Below, piece by piece: positions 15,411-24,923 of a stretch of DNA of 64,000 nucleotides. Both the position numbers and the translations under genes were made by a program. The notes beneath the pieces are model-generated. The model did not search any database. It was not told the origin of the DNA and saw nothing but the letters and a program-made list of their open reading frames with translations. Position 1 is the first letter of the stretch, and every line of letters begins with the position of its first letter. This DNA is from Arthrobacter sp. AFG20 (GTDB lineage: Bacteria; Actinomycetota; Actinomycetes; Actinomycetales; Micrococcaceae), in assembly GCF_002892795.1 (NCBI RefSeq), contig NZ_PJMC01000012.1, positions 62,001 through 126,000 of the forward strand. Direction: 5' to 3'.

Positions 15411-16754
15411 ATGATCAAGACCCTGACCCGCCGCGGCCTGCTGCAGAGCTCCGCCGTCGCCGCCGCGCTCGCACTGGGGCTCACCGCCTGCGGAGGCGGC
15501 GGCAACGCGGCGCCGCAGCAAACGGTCAACAGCGACGCCGTCGAGCAAGCCCTCCAGAAGGGCGGCAAGCTGACGGTGTGGGCCTGGGACCAGTCGCTGA
15601 AGAAGGTCGCTGAAGGCTTCGAGGCCAAGTACCCCAACGTGGACGTCAACCTGGTCAACGCGGGCACCGGCAACGACCAGTACACCGCCCTGCAGAACGC
15701 GATCTCCGCCGGCTCCGGCGTGCCGGACGTCGCGCAGATCGAGTACTACGCACTTCCGCAGTTTGCCCTCAGCAAATCACTGGCAGACCTCGGCCAGTTC
15801 GGCGCCGCCGACCTCGACGGCACTTTCACGGCCGGTCCTTGGTCCTCGGTGCAGGCGCAGGGCGGCGTTTACGGCCTTCCCATGGACTCCGGCCCCATGG
15901 CCCTGTTCTACAACAAGGAACTGTTCGACAAGCACGGCATCGCAGTGCCCACCACCTGGGACGAATTCCTCGAGGCCGGACGCGCGCTGAAGAAGGCGGA
16001 CCCCAAGGCCTACATCGCCAACGACACCGGCGACGCCGGCTTCACCACCAGCATGATCTGGCAGGCCGGTGGTAAGCCCTACCAGGTGGACGGCACCAAC
16101 GTCGGCGTGAACTTCTCCGACGCCGGGTCCACCAAGTTCGCCGAGACCTGGCAAAAGCTCATCGACGAGGACCTCCTGGCACCCATCAGCTCCTGGAGCG
16201 ACGAGTGGTACAAGGGCCTCGGCAACGGAACCATCGCCACCCTGTCCACCGGTGCCTGGATGCCGGGGAACCTCGTCTCCGGCGTCGCCGACGGGGCCGG
16301 CAAATGGCGCGTCGCCCCTCTGCCGCAGTGGGAAAAGGGTGCCACCAGCAGCTCCGAAAACGGCGGCAGTTCCCTGGCCATCCCCGCCGCCAGCAGCCAG
16401 GCCGCGCTGGCCTACGGCTTCCTGAAGTACTCCAACGTGGAGGAAGGCGTCCAAACCCGGATCGACGGCGGGGCGTTCCCCGCCACCGCAAAGGACCTCG
16501 CGTCCGAGAAGTTCCAGAACACCGAGTTCAAGTACTTTGGCGGCCAGAAGGCCAACCAGATCTTCGCCGAATCAGCGAAGAACGTTCCCGCCGGCTGGTC
16601 CTACCTGCCCTTCCAGGTCTACGCCAACAGCATCTTCAACGACACCGCCGGCCAGGCCTACGTCTCCGGCACCAAGCTCAAGGACGGCCTGACCGCCTGG
16701 CAGAAGGCCTCGGTCAAGTACGGCACCGAGCAGGGCTTCACGGTCAAGGAATAA
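15411..16754 (+). CDS. Sugar-binding lipoprotein of the galactan ABC transporter
   Basis: CUT1 solute-binding protein, 447 residues. A twin-arginine-like lipoprotein signal (TRRGLLQSSAV...GLTACGGG) places the lipid-anchored Cys near residue 26. The mature part shows the MalE/UgpB-type elements LTVWAWDQSLKKVAEGFEAK, VPDVAQIEYYALPQFA, GPMALFYNKELFDKHGI and TTWDEFLEAG. Preceded by AGAAGGAAG. A hairpin directly after the gene (16782-16810) would raise its yield relative to downstream genes, as needed for a binding protein. Confidence 0.93.
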   Translation: MIKTLTRRGLLQSSAVAAALALGLTACGGGGNAAPQQTVNSDAVEQALQKGGKLTVWAWDQSLKKVAEGFEAKYPNVDVNLVNAGTGNDQYTALQNAISAGSGVPDVAQIEYYALPQFALSKSLADLGQFGAADLDGTFTAGPWSSVQAQGGVYGLPMDSGPMALFYNKELFDKHGIAVPTTWDEFLEAGRALKKADPKAYIANDTGDAGFTTSMIWQAGGKPYQVDGTNVGVNFSDAGSTKFAETWQKLIDEDLLAPISSWSDEWYKGLGNGTIATLSTGAWMPGNLVSGVADGAGKWRVAPLPQWEKGATSSSENGGSSLAIPAASSQAALAYGFLKYSNVEEGVQTRIDGGAFPATAKDLASEKFQNTEFKYFGGQKANQIFAESAKNVPAGWSYLPFQVYANSIFNDTAGQAYVSGTKLKDGLTAWQKASVKYGTEQGFTVKE

Positions 16755-16781
16755 CAGGCCTCACCTAAACCGCCCCACCTC

Positions 16782-16810
16782 GGCGGACGCGCCCGCCCGG
16801 CGCGTCCGCC
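16782..16810 (+). terminator. Intra-operon hairpin after the binding-protein gene
   Basis: Perfect 12-bp arms GGCGGACGCGCC / GGCGCGTCCGCC with a 5-nt loop, 27 bp after the stop and 78 bp before the GH42 start. No T-run. Same placement as the hairpin at 3231-3262, suggesting partial termination or mRNA protection. Confidence 0.75.
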
Positions 16811-16888
16811 GCCATCCCAGCACACAGCCACCAAGCACACGGCCACCCAACTTCGCGGCCGCTTAGCCGCGCCCAAAATAGGAGATCC

Positions 16889-18928
16889 ATGTCCCTCGCC
16901 ACCAACCACCGCTGGCTGCGCTGGCCGTCCCCGGACACCAAGCGGCTGGCCTTCGGCGCCGACTACAACCCCGAGCAGTGGCCCCGCGAGGTCTGGGCCG
17001 AGGACGTGCGCCTCATGCAGGAGGCCGGAGTCAACATCGTCTCCCTCGCCATCTTCTCCTGGGCCCGGCTCCAGCCCGCGCGGGATACCTGGGACTTTTC
17101 CTGGCTCGACGACATCATCGACCTGCTCCACGCCAACGGCATCGCCGTGGACCTCGCCACCGCCACCGCCTCCCCGCCGCCGTGGCTCGCAGCCGAACAC
17201 CCGGAAATCCTGCCGGTCACCCACAACGGCGAAACCCTCTGGCCGGGCGGCCGGCAGCACTGGCGGCCCACATCCCCGGTCTTCCGCGAGCACGCGCTGG
17301 CGCTCGTGCGAACCATGGCGGAGCGGTACAGGGACCACCCCGCCGTCTGCGCCTGGCACGTTTCCAACGAACTCGGCTGCCACAATATCTATGACTATTC
17401 CGACGACGCCGCGGCCGCCTTCCGCGTCTGGCTTCAAAACCGCTACGGCACCCTTGAGGAGCTGAACACCGCCTGGGGGACCGACTTCTGGTCCCAGCGC
17501 TACGCGGACTGGAACCACATCTTCCCGCCGCGCAAGGCAGCGTCCTACCCGAACCCCACGCAGCAGCTGGACTTCAAGCGGTTCTCTTCGGACTCGCTGC
17601 GGGACTACCTCCGCGGCGAACGCGACATCCTCAACAGCATCACCCCGGACATCCCCGTCACCACCAACTTCATGGTGATGGGGGAGACGAAGGGAATGGA
17701 TTACGCGGCCTGGGCCGCCGACGTCGACTTCGTCTCGAATGACCACTACGTGGTCCCGGGTCCGCAGGACCACGACGAGCTCTCCTTCTCCGCGAACCTG
17801 ACCGGCAACATCGCCGGCGGCAACCCCTGGTTCCTGATGGAGCACTCCACCAGCGCCGTCAACTGGCAGCCCGTGAACACGCCCAAGAAGCCCGGGGCCC
17901 TCGCCAGGGACTCGCTCACCCATGTGGCGCACGGGGCAGATGCGGTCTGCTTCTTCCAGTGGCGGCAGTCGCGCGCCGGGGCGGAAAAGTACCACTCCGC
18001 GATGGTGTCGCATGCCGGCAGCAACAGCAGGCTCTTCCGCGACGTCACCGTCCTGGGCCGGACGCTTGGCGAACTCTCGGCGATCACGGGCAGCCGCCGT
18101 GAGCCCGCAAAGGCCGCAATCCTGTTCGACTGGGACTCCTGGTGGGCCAGCGAGCTGGACTCCCATCCGAGCGACCGGCTCCGCTACCGGCAGGAGGCCC
18201 TCGACTGGTACTCCGCGTTCCTGGCCAACGGCATCCGCGCCGACGTCCTCCCGGCGGCGGCCTCGCTTGAGGGGTACCAGCTGGTCATCGCGCCGGTCCT
18301 GCACGTGGTGCCGGCGGAGCTGCGTTCGCGCCTGAATAGCTTCGTCGAAGCAGGCGGCCACCTCGTGACCACGTACTTCTCGGGCATCGTGGACCAGAAC
18401 GACCACGTGTGGCTAGGTGGATACCCCGGCGCCCTCAGCGATCTGCTGGGAATCCGGGTGGAAGAGTTCGGACCGCTGGCCCCCGGGGAAGAGGCCACGC
18501 TCGACGACGGGTCAACCGGAACGCTGTGGGCCGACTCGGTGGCCACCACCTCGGGCGACACGAAGGTCCTGCGCCGGTTCACCTCCGGTGACCATGCCGG
18601 CGAACCTGCCGTTACCCGGCGCCGCGTGGGCAACGGATCCGCCGGCTACGTGGCGACGCGACTCGGACCCGACGGCCTGGTCCCGGTCCTGCGGGAATTC
18701 GCCCACCTGGCCGGCGTCGGGTCTGAACTGCCCGCGGAACTCCGGGGCGCCGTCGAACTCGCCGTCCGCACGGGGGAGGACGGGCGCTTCCTTTTCCTGA
18801 TCAACCGCATGGACCAGGCCGTCGACATCTCGGCAGTGCCCGGAACCGCCCTCACGGGCGAACGCACCGCCGAACGTACCGCCAAGCTTGCCGCCCGCGG
18901 CGTGGCCGTCCTCCACAACCCCCGATAA
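16889..18928 (+). CDS. GH42 beta-galactosidase
   Basis: Cytoplasmic beta-galactosidase cleaving terminal beta-D-galactose from imported galacto-oligosaccharides; 679 residues, no signal peptide. The barrel starts KRLAFGADYNPEQWP and contains acid/base Glu161 in HVSNELGCHN and nucleophile Glu318 in FLMEHSTSAVNWQ, both classic GH42 contexts. The trimerisation domain (~395-600) and C-terminal beta domain (~610-670) follow. Preceded by AGGAG. It is the fourth gene of the LacI-controlled operon, between transporter and secreted GH30. The full family length and both catalytic residues make the call firm; linkage preference (beta-1,6 or beta-1,4) is inferred from the GH30 neighbour. Confidence 0.95.
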   Translation: MSLATNHRWLRWPSPDTKRLAFGADYNPEQWPREVWAEDVRLMQEAGVNIVSLAIFSWARLQPARDTWDFSWLDDIIDLLHANGIAVDLATATASPPPWLAAEHPEILPVTHNGETLWPGGRQHWRPTSPVFREHALALVRTMAERYRDHPAVCAWHVSNELGCHNIYDYSDDAAAAFRVWLQNRYGTLEELNTAWGTDFWSQRYADWNHIFPPRKAASYPNPTQQLDFKRFSSDSLRDYLRGERDILNSITPDIPVTTNFMVMGETKGMDYAAWAADVDFVSNDHYVVPGPQDHDELSFSANLTGNIAGGNPWFLMEHSTSAVNWQPVNTPKKPGALARDSLTHVAHGADAVCFFQWRQSRAGAEKYHSAMVSHAGSNSRLFRDVTVLGRTLGELSAITGSRREPAKAAILFDWDSWWASELDSHPSDRLRYRQEALDWYSAFLANGIRADVLPAAASLEGYQLVIAPVLHVVPAELRSRLNSFVEAGGHLVTTYFSGIVDQNDHVWLGGYPGALSDLLGIRVEEFGPLAPGEEATLDDGSTGTLWADSVATTSGDTKVLRRFTSGDHAGEPAVTRRRVGNGSAGYVATRLGPDGLVPVLREFAHLAGVGSELPAELRGAVELAVRTGEDGRFLFLINRMDQAVDISAVPGTALTGERTAERTAKLAARGVAVLHNPR

Positions 18929-18994
18929 ACCAAAGCGCCAAATAAAGCAGCAGTCCCCAGAGAACAGCAGCATCACCGCACCGAAGGGAATTCA

Positions 18995-21900
18995 ATGACG
19001 AACAGATCCAGACGGCCCTGGGCCGTGACCGCCGCCGGCGTCACCGCGGCGGTCTTCTCCGCAGGGCTCGTGGCCGGGCCCGCGCTCGCCGCGCCGGCCC
19101 CGGCCAAGGCAGCCGACGAAACCGTGCCTGCCGGCGCCGTGACCGTACGGCCGGACCCGTCCTACCAGGGCGAGGCCTTCGAAGGGTGGGGTACCAGCCT
19201 GGTCTGGTTCGCCAACGCCACCGGTGACTACCCGGACGAAGTCCGCAACAAGCTCGCGGACATGGTCTTCGGCGACGACGGGCTGAACCTCAACATCGCG
19301 CGGTACAACGTCGGCGGCGGCAACGCCCCCGACGTGAAGGACTACCTCCGTGCCGGCGGCGCGGTGGAAGGCTGGTGGAAGGCGCCCGCCGGTACCACGC
19401 GGGAGGACAAGGACTGGTGGGATCCGGCGAACCCGGAGCACTGGAACCTCGATGCCGACCAGACACAGCGTTGGTGGGTTGACCGGATCAAGAACGACGT
19501 CACGCACTGGGAAGCCTTCAGCAACTCCCCGCCGTGGTTCCAGACGGTCAGCGGCTACGTTTCGGGCGGCTTCAACTCCTCGCAGGACCAGCTGCGGACC
19601 GAGAGCGTTGACGGTTTTTCCTCCTATCTGGTCGGCGTAGTCAAGCAGCTTGAAAAGGCCCACGGCATCAAGATCGACACGATCGATCCCATGAACGAAC
19701 CGAACACGCCGTATTGGGGAACCAGCCTGAATGCGGCGGGCCAGCCCGTTGGCGGACGGCAGGAGGGCGCCCACATGGGTCCCGAACTGCAGCAGAAGGT
19801 GGTCCGGTCGCTGGCCAAGGCCCTCGCCGGCGCGGACACTGGCGCCGTCATCAGCGCCATGGATGAGACCAACCCCTCGACGTTCGCCAACAACTGGAAC
19901 AGCTATTCCGCGGATGCAAAGGAGAGCGTCGCGCAGCTCAACGTCCACACCTACGGGACCGGGCAGCGGACAGCCGTCCGGGACATCGCCAAGGGCGAGG
20001 ACAAGCCGCTCTGGATGAGCGAGACCGGCGGCTCATGGATGGACGGCCAGAACTTCACGAGCATGCAGCCGGGCCTTGGCCTGGCCCAGCACATGGTCAA
20101 CGACCTCCGCGAGCTGGAGCCCGAGGCCTGGGTGTTCTGGCAGCCCGTTGAGGACTACAACAACATGAAGCCGGGCGGCGAGAGCGCCATCGGCTCCAAC
20201 TGGGGCGAGATCCAGCTGCCCTTCGACTGTGCTGCCGGGGACACCCTCGAAAGCTGCCCGATCTACACGAACACCAAGTACAACACCGCGCGGAACTTCA
20301 CGCACTACATCAAGCCCGGGGACCGGCTGGTAACAGTGAACGACCTGAACAGCGCGGCCGCGGTCTCGGACTCCGGAGCCACTGTGGTGCACGTCAACGA
20401 CAGCAAGCAGCAGCGCCCGGTGGCCCTGGACCTTTCCGGATTCGGAGCCGTCCAGGGAAACGCCACCGTGACTCCGGTGACCAGCGACGCGTCCGGTGCG
20501 CTCGTGCAGGGTGAGCCGGTCGCCGTCGGAAAGGACCGCACTGCGGTCCTCACGGTGCCGGCCGAGTCCGTCACGACATTCCTGGTCAACGGTGTGCACG
20601 GCGTGGCCAAGGACGCCGCCCTCGTGCAGGCGGACCACGTCTACAGCCTCAAGGGCGTGGAAAGCGGCAAGTCCCTCACCCAGGGAATCGGCAGCGCAGC
20701 CGTCATCCGTTCCGGAGCCGGCGCCGACCAACAGTGGAACATCCGCCGCCTCAGCGGCGAAAACAGCAGCCGTGCCCGCTACGCCATTGAAACGCCCGAC
20801 GGCGGGCGGCAGCTCGCCGTCGTCGACGGAACGCCCCAGCTGGTGCCTTCGGAGGCAACGCCGGCCGGCGCCGCGCAGTGGACCATGTCCACCACCGGCG
20901 ACGGCACGTACACGTTCGTCAACGCCGCCACCGGCCGGCTCCTCGAAGTGGGCGGCCATGCCACCGCGGACGGGTCGCCGGTGACGCTGTGGACCGCCAA
21001 CTCCGGTGAGAACCAGCGCTGGCGGGTCATCGACGAAACTGTCCAGGGATTCCAGAACGTTACGGCCTTCACGGTGCCCGGGACCACGCCGCAGCTGCCC
21101 AACACGGTGGTGCCCGTCTACCGCGACGGCGCCCGCGGCGAGCTGCCGGTGACCTGGACGATGCCGCCGGAGAGCCGGTGGAGCAAGCCGGGCACCGTCG
21201 AGGTGCGCGGAACGGCGACGGACGTCCTGGGCACTGCCCATGCGGTGACGGCCAAGGTCACCGTCGACACACTGGTGGCGACTCTTCCTGCGAGGGCCAA
21301 GACCTACGTTGGCGGAACGCCGGTGCTTCCTGCCACCGTGACAGCGGTGACTGCCGGCGGCAGCAAGGTGGAGCGGCCGGTGGTCTGGGACGCGGCTCCC
21401 GCGTTCACCCAGACCGGCGTGGTCACGGTTGCGGGCATGGCCGACGCCGCCGACGGCCGGACGCTACCGGCCACCGTGCGGGTGCAGGTCACGGCGGGAA
21501 CGGCCCGCAACGTGGCCGACGACGGTGGTGCCACGTTCAGCGCTTCGTTCACGGAGCCGGGCTACGCCACGGCCGGCCTCGGCAACGGCAACCTGACGGA
21601 CAAGGCGTGGTCCAACTGGAAATCGGGCACCAAGAACACCACGGATACCCTTACTGTCTCCCTGGCCCAGCTGAAGACGGTGACCGGAGTGAAGGTCCAC
21701 TTCTACCGCGACGGATCAACCGACAGCTACGCCCAGAGCCTGCAGGTTCAGACCAAGGCGGCCGACGGCACGTGGAAGTACGCGGGTGCGGCGGTACAGG
21801 TTCCCGGCGGCAGCCCCGCTCCTGTCGTCACGGTTCCGGTGGCCAACGTGGACACCAAGGACGTGCGCGTGGTGCTCGCTGCCCGCACGAACACCCACAT

Positions 21901-22189
21901 GACGGTCAGTGAAGTCCAGGTTCTGGCCTCGGCTCCGGGCCAGTCCTCCGACGCCGCCGCGGCCGGGATCTCCGTCAACGGCCAGCCGCTCGCCGGCTTC
22001 GACCCGGACGTCACTGCCTACCGGGCTGACGCTCAAGGAGGGCGGCAGGAGGTCACGGCCACAGCAGCTGACCCGTACGCGACGGTTACCGTGCAGCCGG
22101 CTGACAAGCAGTCCGGCACCGCCGTGGTCACCGTCAAGAGCGAAGACGGAAGCCAGACCCGGACCTACGAGGTGGTGTTGGGCCGGTAG
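18995..22189 (+). CDS. Secreted multidomain GH30 endo-beta-1,6-galactanase-like enzyme
   Basis: Predicted extracellular endo-galactanase attacking beta-1,6-galactan side chains of type II arabinogalactan, 1064 residues. Signal peptide with cleavage near ALAAPA (~30-35). GH30 barrel and side sheet (~45-530): FEGWGTSLVWFA, LNIARYNVGGGN, acid/base Glu235 in DPMNEPNTPYW, nucleophile Glu343 in WMSETGGSW. Then a ricin-B-like trefoil (~548-686, two QxW motifs), an Ig-like domain with W-T/D-x-P spacing (~688-835), a discoidin/F5-8C-like module (~845-985) and a terminal cadherin-like sandwich (~989-1064). The subfamily (GH30_5-like) is from motif resemblance only. Last gene of the operon, 66 bp after GH42, followed by a strong terminator. 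Confidence 0.87.
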   Translation: MTNRSRRPWAVTAAGVTAAVFSAGLVAGPALAAPAPAKAADETVPAGAVTVRPDPSYQGEAFEGWGTSLVWFANATGDYPDEVRNKLADMVFGDDGLNLNIARYNVGGGNAPDVKDYLRAGGAVEGWWKAPAGTTREDKDWWDPANPEHWNLDADQTQRWWVDRIKNDVTHWEAFSNSPPWFQTVSGYVSGGFNSSQDQLRTESVDGFSSYLVGVVKQLEKAHGIKIDTIDPMNEPNTPYWGTSLNAAGQPVGGRQEGAHMGPELQQKVVRSLAKALAGADTGAVISAMDETNPSTFANNWNSYSADAKESVAQLNVHTYGTGQRTAVRDIAKGEDKPLWMSETGGSWMDGQNFTSMQPGLGLAQHMVNDLRELEPEAWVFWQPVEDYNNMKPGGESAIGSNWGEIQLPFDCAAGDTLESCPIYTNTKYNTARNFTHYIKPGDRLVTVNDLNSAAAVSDSGATVVHVNDSKQQRPVALDLSGFGAVQGNATVTPVTSDASGALVQGEPVAVGKDRTAVLTVPAESVTTFLVNGVHGVAKDAALVQADHVYSLKGVESGKSLTQGIGSAAVIRSGAGADQQWNIRRLSGENSSRARYAIETPDGGRQLAVVDGTPQLVPSEATPAGAAQWTMSTTGDGTYTFVNAATGRLLEVGGHATADGSPVTLWTANSGENQRWRVIDETVQGFQNVTAFTVPGTTPQLPNTVVPVYRDGARGELPVTWTMPPESRWSKPGTVEVRGTATDVLGTAHAVTAKVTVDTLVATLPARAKTYVGGTPVLPATVTAVTAGGSKVERPVVWDAAPAFTQTGVVTVAGMADAADGRTLPATVRVQVTAGTARNVADDGGATFSASFTEPGYATAGLGNGNLTDKAWSNWKSGTKNTTDTLTVSLAQLKTVTGVKVHFYRDGSTDSYAQSLQVQTKAADGTWKYAGAAVQVPGGSPAPVVTVPVANVDTKDVRVVLAARTNTHMTVSEVQVLASAPGQSSDAAAAGISVNGQPLAGFDPDVTAYRADAQGGRQEVTATAADPYATVTVQPADKQSGTAVVTVKSEDGSQTRTYEVVLGR

Positions 22190-22192
22190 GAA

Positions 22193-22228
22193 GCTGGGTT
22201 CCGCCGCTATTCCGCGGCGGAACCCAGC
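22193..22228. terminator. Bidirectional terminator between GH30 and ROK genes
   Basis: Perfect 15-bp inverted repeat GCTGGGTTCCGCCGC / GCGGCGGAACCCAGC with a 6-nt loop. It lies between convergent genes and includes the last codons of the ROK repressor gene. Confidence 0.9.
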
Positions 22229-23433
22229 CCGGTTGTCCCAAATCCCGTGGGGTCCGCCAGGAAGCGGGCGAAGCCGAGTTCCGCCGCACCGATCATCATC
22301 AGGTTGGAGCCGAGCGCCGCGGGGTGCACCTTGGCCTGGGTGGCAGGCCCGTCCATCGCCTGGGACAGCAGCAGGTCATCGAGGGTAGCCGGCGCCAGCG
22401 CGTAGAGCACCCCCAGGAAGCCGTCGAGGATGATCACCTCCGGGTTGAAGGTGTTGACGGCGTTCCGCAGCGCGATGGCCAGGAAGCCGAGCTGCCGGGA
22501 AACCTCCTCGGCGACGGCAGCGCTGCTTGACGCGCCGAGGGCCTGTTCCAGCTGTGGGGTGTCGCCGCCGCTGAGGCCAAGCAGATCGAAGAGCCGTCCC
22601 TGGGAGACCTCGGTCTCCAGGCAGCCGGTGGCGCCGCAATGGCACTGTTCGCCGGAGGTGCGGACGAAGGTGTGGCCCAGTTCCCCGGCGTAGCCGGACG
22701 CCCCGCGCAGCAGCCTGCCGTTGGAAATGATCCCGCCGCCGATGCCGCTGGCCCCGCCATTGAGGTACACGAGGTTGTCCCGCCCGGCGCCGGCCCCGAA
22801 GATCAGCTCCGCTTCGGCGGCGAGCGAGGCGTCGTTGGCAGCTTGGCAGGCATAACCGGTCGCCTCAGTTAGCATCCGGGCCACAGGCTCGTCCCGCCAA
22901 CCCAGATGCGGCGCGTGGCGCACCGTCCCGTCGTCGGGGTTTACCAGCCCCGGTACCGCCACGCCGATCCCGGTGATCCGGTAGGAGTGCTCCAGCTCCG
23001 TGCGCATCCCCTCAATCACGGCAGCGGCGATGTTGACTGCCTCCCGTGCGCTGGGAATCCGTTCGGTGGCGAACCGGATCTTCTTCTGGACAATGCCGCC
23101 GAGGTTGACCAGGCCAATGGTGACCGCGTCGATCTCCGGGTAGACGGCGAGCGCCGCGATGGAGGGGCTCGGGCGCACTTCGGGGCTCGGCCGGCCCACC
23201 TGGGCTTCGCCAGTGGGCGCCGTTTCATAGACGAGGCCGAGCGCAGCCAGCTGTCCGATCAGGGTTCCGACCGTTGACCTGTTGAGCCCGGTCCTTTTCG
23301 TCAGCTGCGCACGGCTGAGGACACGGTGATGGTGGACCAGGGACGTGATTAGGGCCAGGTTGTTCCGCCGGGAGGGGTCCAGCTCGCTGGGCGGGGCGGT
23401 CGGGGCGGCCCGTTGGCGAGGGGAAGACATCAT
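22207..23433 (-). CDS. ROK-family repressor, XylR-like
   Basis: Xylose-type repressor, 408 residues. N-terminal winged HTH (RRNNLALITSLVHHHRVLSRAQLTKRTGLNRSTVGTLIGQL, ~18-58), then a ROK sugar-kinase-like domain with GIGVAVPGLVNPDDG, GGASGIGGGIISNG and the zinc motif CHCGATGCLE. Either of two adjacent ATGs (23433 or 23430) can start it; neither has a clear ribosome-binding site, and it lies 10 bp after the alditol-oxidase stop, so coupling is likely. The long inverted repeat overlapping the xylA promoter fits a XylR-ROK operator. Control of xylA-xylB by xylose release is inferred from family and position. Confidence 0.88.
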   Translation of the reverse strand: MMSSPRQRAAPTAPPSELDPSRRNNLALITSLVHHHRVLSRAQLTKRTGLNRSTVGTLIGQLAALGLVYETAPTGEAQVGRPSPEVRPSPSIAALAVYPEIDAVTIGLVNLGGIVQKKIRFATERIPSAREAVNIAAAVIEGMRTELEHSYRITGIGVAVPGLVNPDDGTVRHAPHLGWRDEPVARMLTEATGYACQAANDASLAAEAELIFGAGAGRDNLVYLNGGASGIGGGIISNGRLLRGASGYAGELGHTFVRTSGEQCHCGATGCLETEVSQGRLFDLLGLSGGDTPQLEQALGASSSAAVAEEVSRQLGFLAIALRNAVNTFNPEVIILDGFLGVLYALAPATLDDLLLSQAMDGPATQAKVHPAALGSNLMMIGAAELGFARFLADPTGFGTTGLGSAAE

Positions 23434-23443
23434 CGGAACAATA

Positions 23444-24727
23444 TCAGCTGCCGAAAACCTTGGTGTCGAGGAAGTTGTTGCGGAACTTCCCCTCCGGATC
23501 GAGGCGGTCCGCGAGCGCCTTGAAATCTGGGAAGCGGGGGTAGAGCGGCGCGAGCCGGGAAGCATCGCCGTCGAACAGTTTGCCCCAGTGGGGGCGGGCG
23601 CCGAACGGCGCCAGCTCGGCCTCGATCACGGGGAGCACGGCCTCGACGGCGGGCTGGTCCTGCCGCCAGGTGAGGTGCAGGCCGATGCTGTCGGTGCCGT
23701 AGTTCGGGCTCAGCCAGAGGCTGTCCGCGGCCACGGTACGGATCTCCGAAACCAGCAGCAGCGGAGTCACCAGGTGGGACAGCCGGCGCATGACCTGGAT
23801 GGCGTCCACGGCGTGCTCGCGGGGGATCAGGTACTCGCTCTGCAGCTCGTCGCCCTTGCTGGGAGTGAATTCCATCCGGAAGTGGGCCAGCCTGTCGGAC
23901 CAGGGACCGGGCACGCCCAACTGCTGCGTGCAGGTGGTTCCGGGCACTCCGGCGATGGGATGCCTCGGTTCTTTTGCCGGGCTGCCGCCGAAAAAGCCGG
24001 TCCGCTGGGATGCTGATTCTCCCTCTGTCCGGGACTTCAGCCACGCCTGGCCGATCCGGTCCCCGCTCCAGTCGGTGAACAGGCTGACGCTGTACGCGGA
24101 GGAGGTGACGCCGTCGAGATTCTCCAGCACCTGGTCCCACTCAAGGTCCTCGAACACCGACTGCGAGACCGGGAACGTGGGTTCGACGTCCAGGGTCAGG
24201 CTGCTGACGATGCCCAGTGCGCCGAGGCCCACCACCATGCCGTCAAAGTCGGGTTCCCCGCGGCGGGCGGTGAGGATCCCGCCGTCGGCGGTCACCAACT
24301 CAAGGCCGGCGACGGCGGTGGCCAGGTTTCCGTTGCGGTCGCCGGAGCCGTGGGTGGCGGTGGCGACGGCCCCGGCCACGGAGATGTGGGGGAGGGACGC
24401 CAGGTTGTGCAGGGCATAGCCCTGCCGCTGCAGCTCGGCGGCGAGGGTCCCGTAGCGGGTGCCGCCGCTCACGGTCACTGTCAGGTTGGCGGGGTCCACC
24501 TCGATGGCCGGCTCGAGGTGCTCGAGCGAGACCAGGGTGCCGGCGGTGTCGGCGATGCGGTTGAAGGAATGCCGGGAACCGAGCGCACGAAGCTTGGTCG
24601 CACCGGCTACCAGGTCCTGGAGCTGCGCCACTGTCGCCGGTTCCCGCACCTCGGCGGCGGCGTACCTGAGGTTGCCGGCCCAGTTGTGCCCCGCGGTGTG
24701 CAGCTCAGTTCCTGCTTCGCTAACCAT
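23444..24727 (-). CDS. FAD-dependent alditol (xylitol) oxidase, AldO-like
   Basis: VAO-family flavoprotein, 427 residues, predicted to oxidise an alditol such as xylitol or sorbitol to the aldose with reduction of O2 to H2O2. An N-terminal FAD-binding PCMH domain contains [13 protein letters not shown], with His53 in the position that carries covalent FAD in AldO, and [14 protein letters not shown]. The C-terminal ALO-type cap holds HWGKLF and the terminal [12 protein letters not shown] characteristic of sugar/alditol oxidases. Start chosen at ATG 24727, with GAAGGGCGG upstream; an ATG 11 codons earlier is possible. It is divergent from xylA and in an operon with the ROK repressor. A xylitol-to-xylose step feeding xylA is an inference. 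Confidence 0.87.
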   Translation of the reverse strand: MVSEAGTELHTAGHNWAGNLRYAAAEVREPATVAQLQDLVAGATKLRALGSRHSFNRIADTAGTLVSLEHLEPAIEVDPANLTVTVSGGTRYGTLAAELQRQGYALHNLASLPHISVAGAVATATHGSGDRNGNLATAVAGLELVTADGGILTARRGEPDFDGMVVGLGALGIVSSLTLDVEPTFPVSQSVFEDLEWDQVLENLDGVTSSAYSVSLFTDWSGDRIGQAWLKSRTEGESASQRTGFFGGSPAKEPRHPIAGVPGTTCTQQLGVPGPWSDRLAHFRMEFTPSKGDELQSEYLIPREHAVDAIQVMRRLSHLVTPLLLVSEIRTVAADSLWLSPNYGTDSIGLHLTWRQDQPAVEAVLPVIEAELAPFGARPHWGKLFDGDASRLAPLYPRFPDFKALADRLDPEGKFRNNFLDTKVFGS

Positions 24728-24830
24728 TGTCCGCCCTTCGTTTGGTGTTTCAGAGAACATAACACCCGGCGCCGGGCTGAAGATAGGGGTTTTCGCGCAT
24801 CGAGACCAGCTGATCGGCCCTGGAGAATGG

Positions 24831-24858
24831 TTGACAGCCCGGGAAAATCCAATATGTT
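24831..24858 (+). promoter_or_regulatory. xylA promoter
   Basis: TTGACA (24831-24836), 16-bp spacer, TATGTT (24853-24858), about 65 bp before the xylA ATG. The -10 lies inside the left arm of the inverted repeat at 24851-24875. Confidence 0.72.
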
Positions 24859-24875
24859 TGTTTATGGAACATATT
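24851..24875. promoter_or_regulatory. XylR/ROK-type operator at xylA
   Basis: AATATGTT-N9-AACATATT, perfect 8-bp arms in an AT-rich stretch within GC-rich DNA, as in known XylR operators. It overlaps the -10 of the promoter, consistent with repression. Confidence 0.82.
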
Positions 24876-24923
24876 CGGGATCTTCCCGCGGGCAGGTCCC
24901 TCCAAACCAAACGGGAGCACTCA

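Noticed and set aside
16658..18406. 582-codon minus-strand frame over the GH42 gene
   Set aside because: Shadow of GH42, whose catalytic residues and start signal are intact; composition Arg/Val/Gly-rich and unlike a real protein.
24739..24763. Second ROK operator in front of the alditol oxidase (GGTGTTTCAGAGAACATAAC)
   Set aside because: One arm AACATAAC resembles the xylA operator, but the other arm and spacing do not match.
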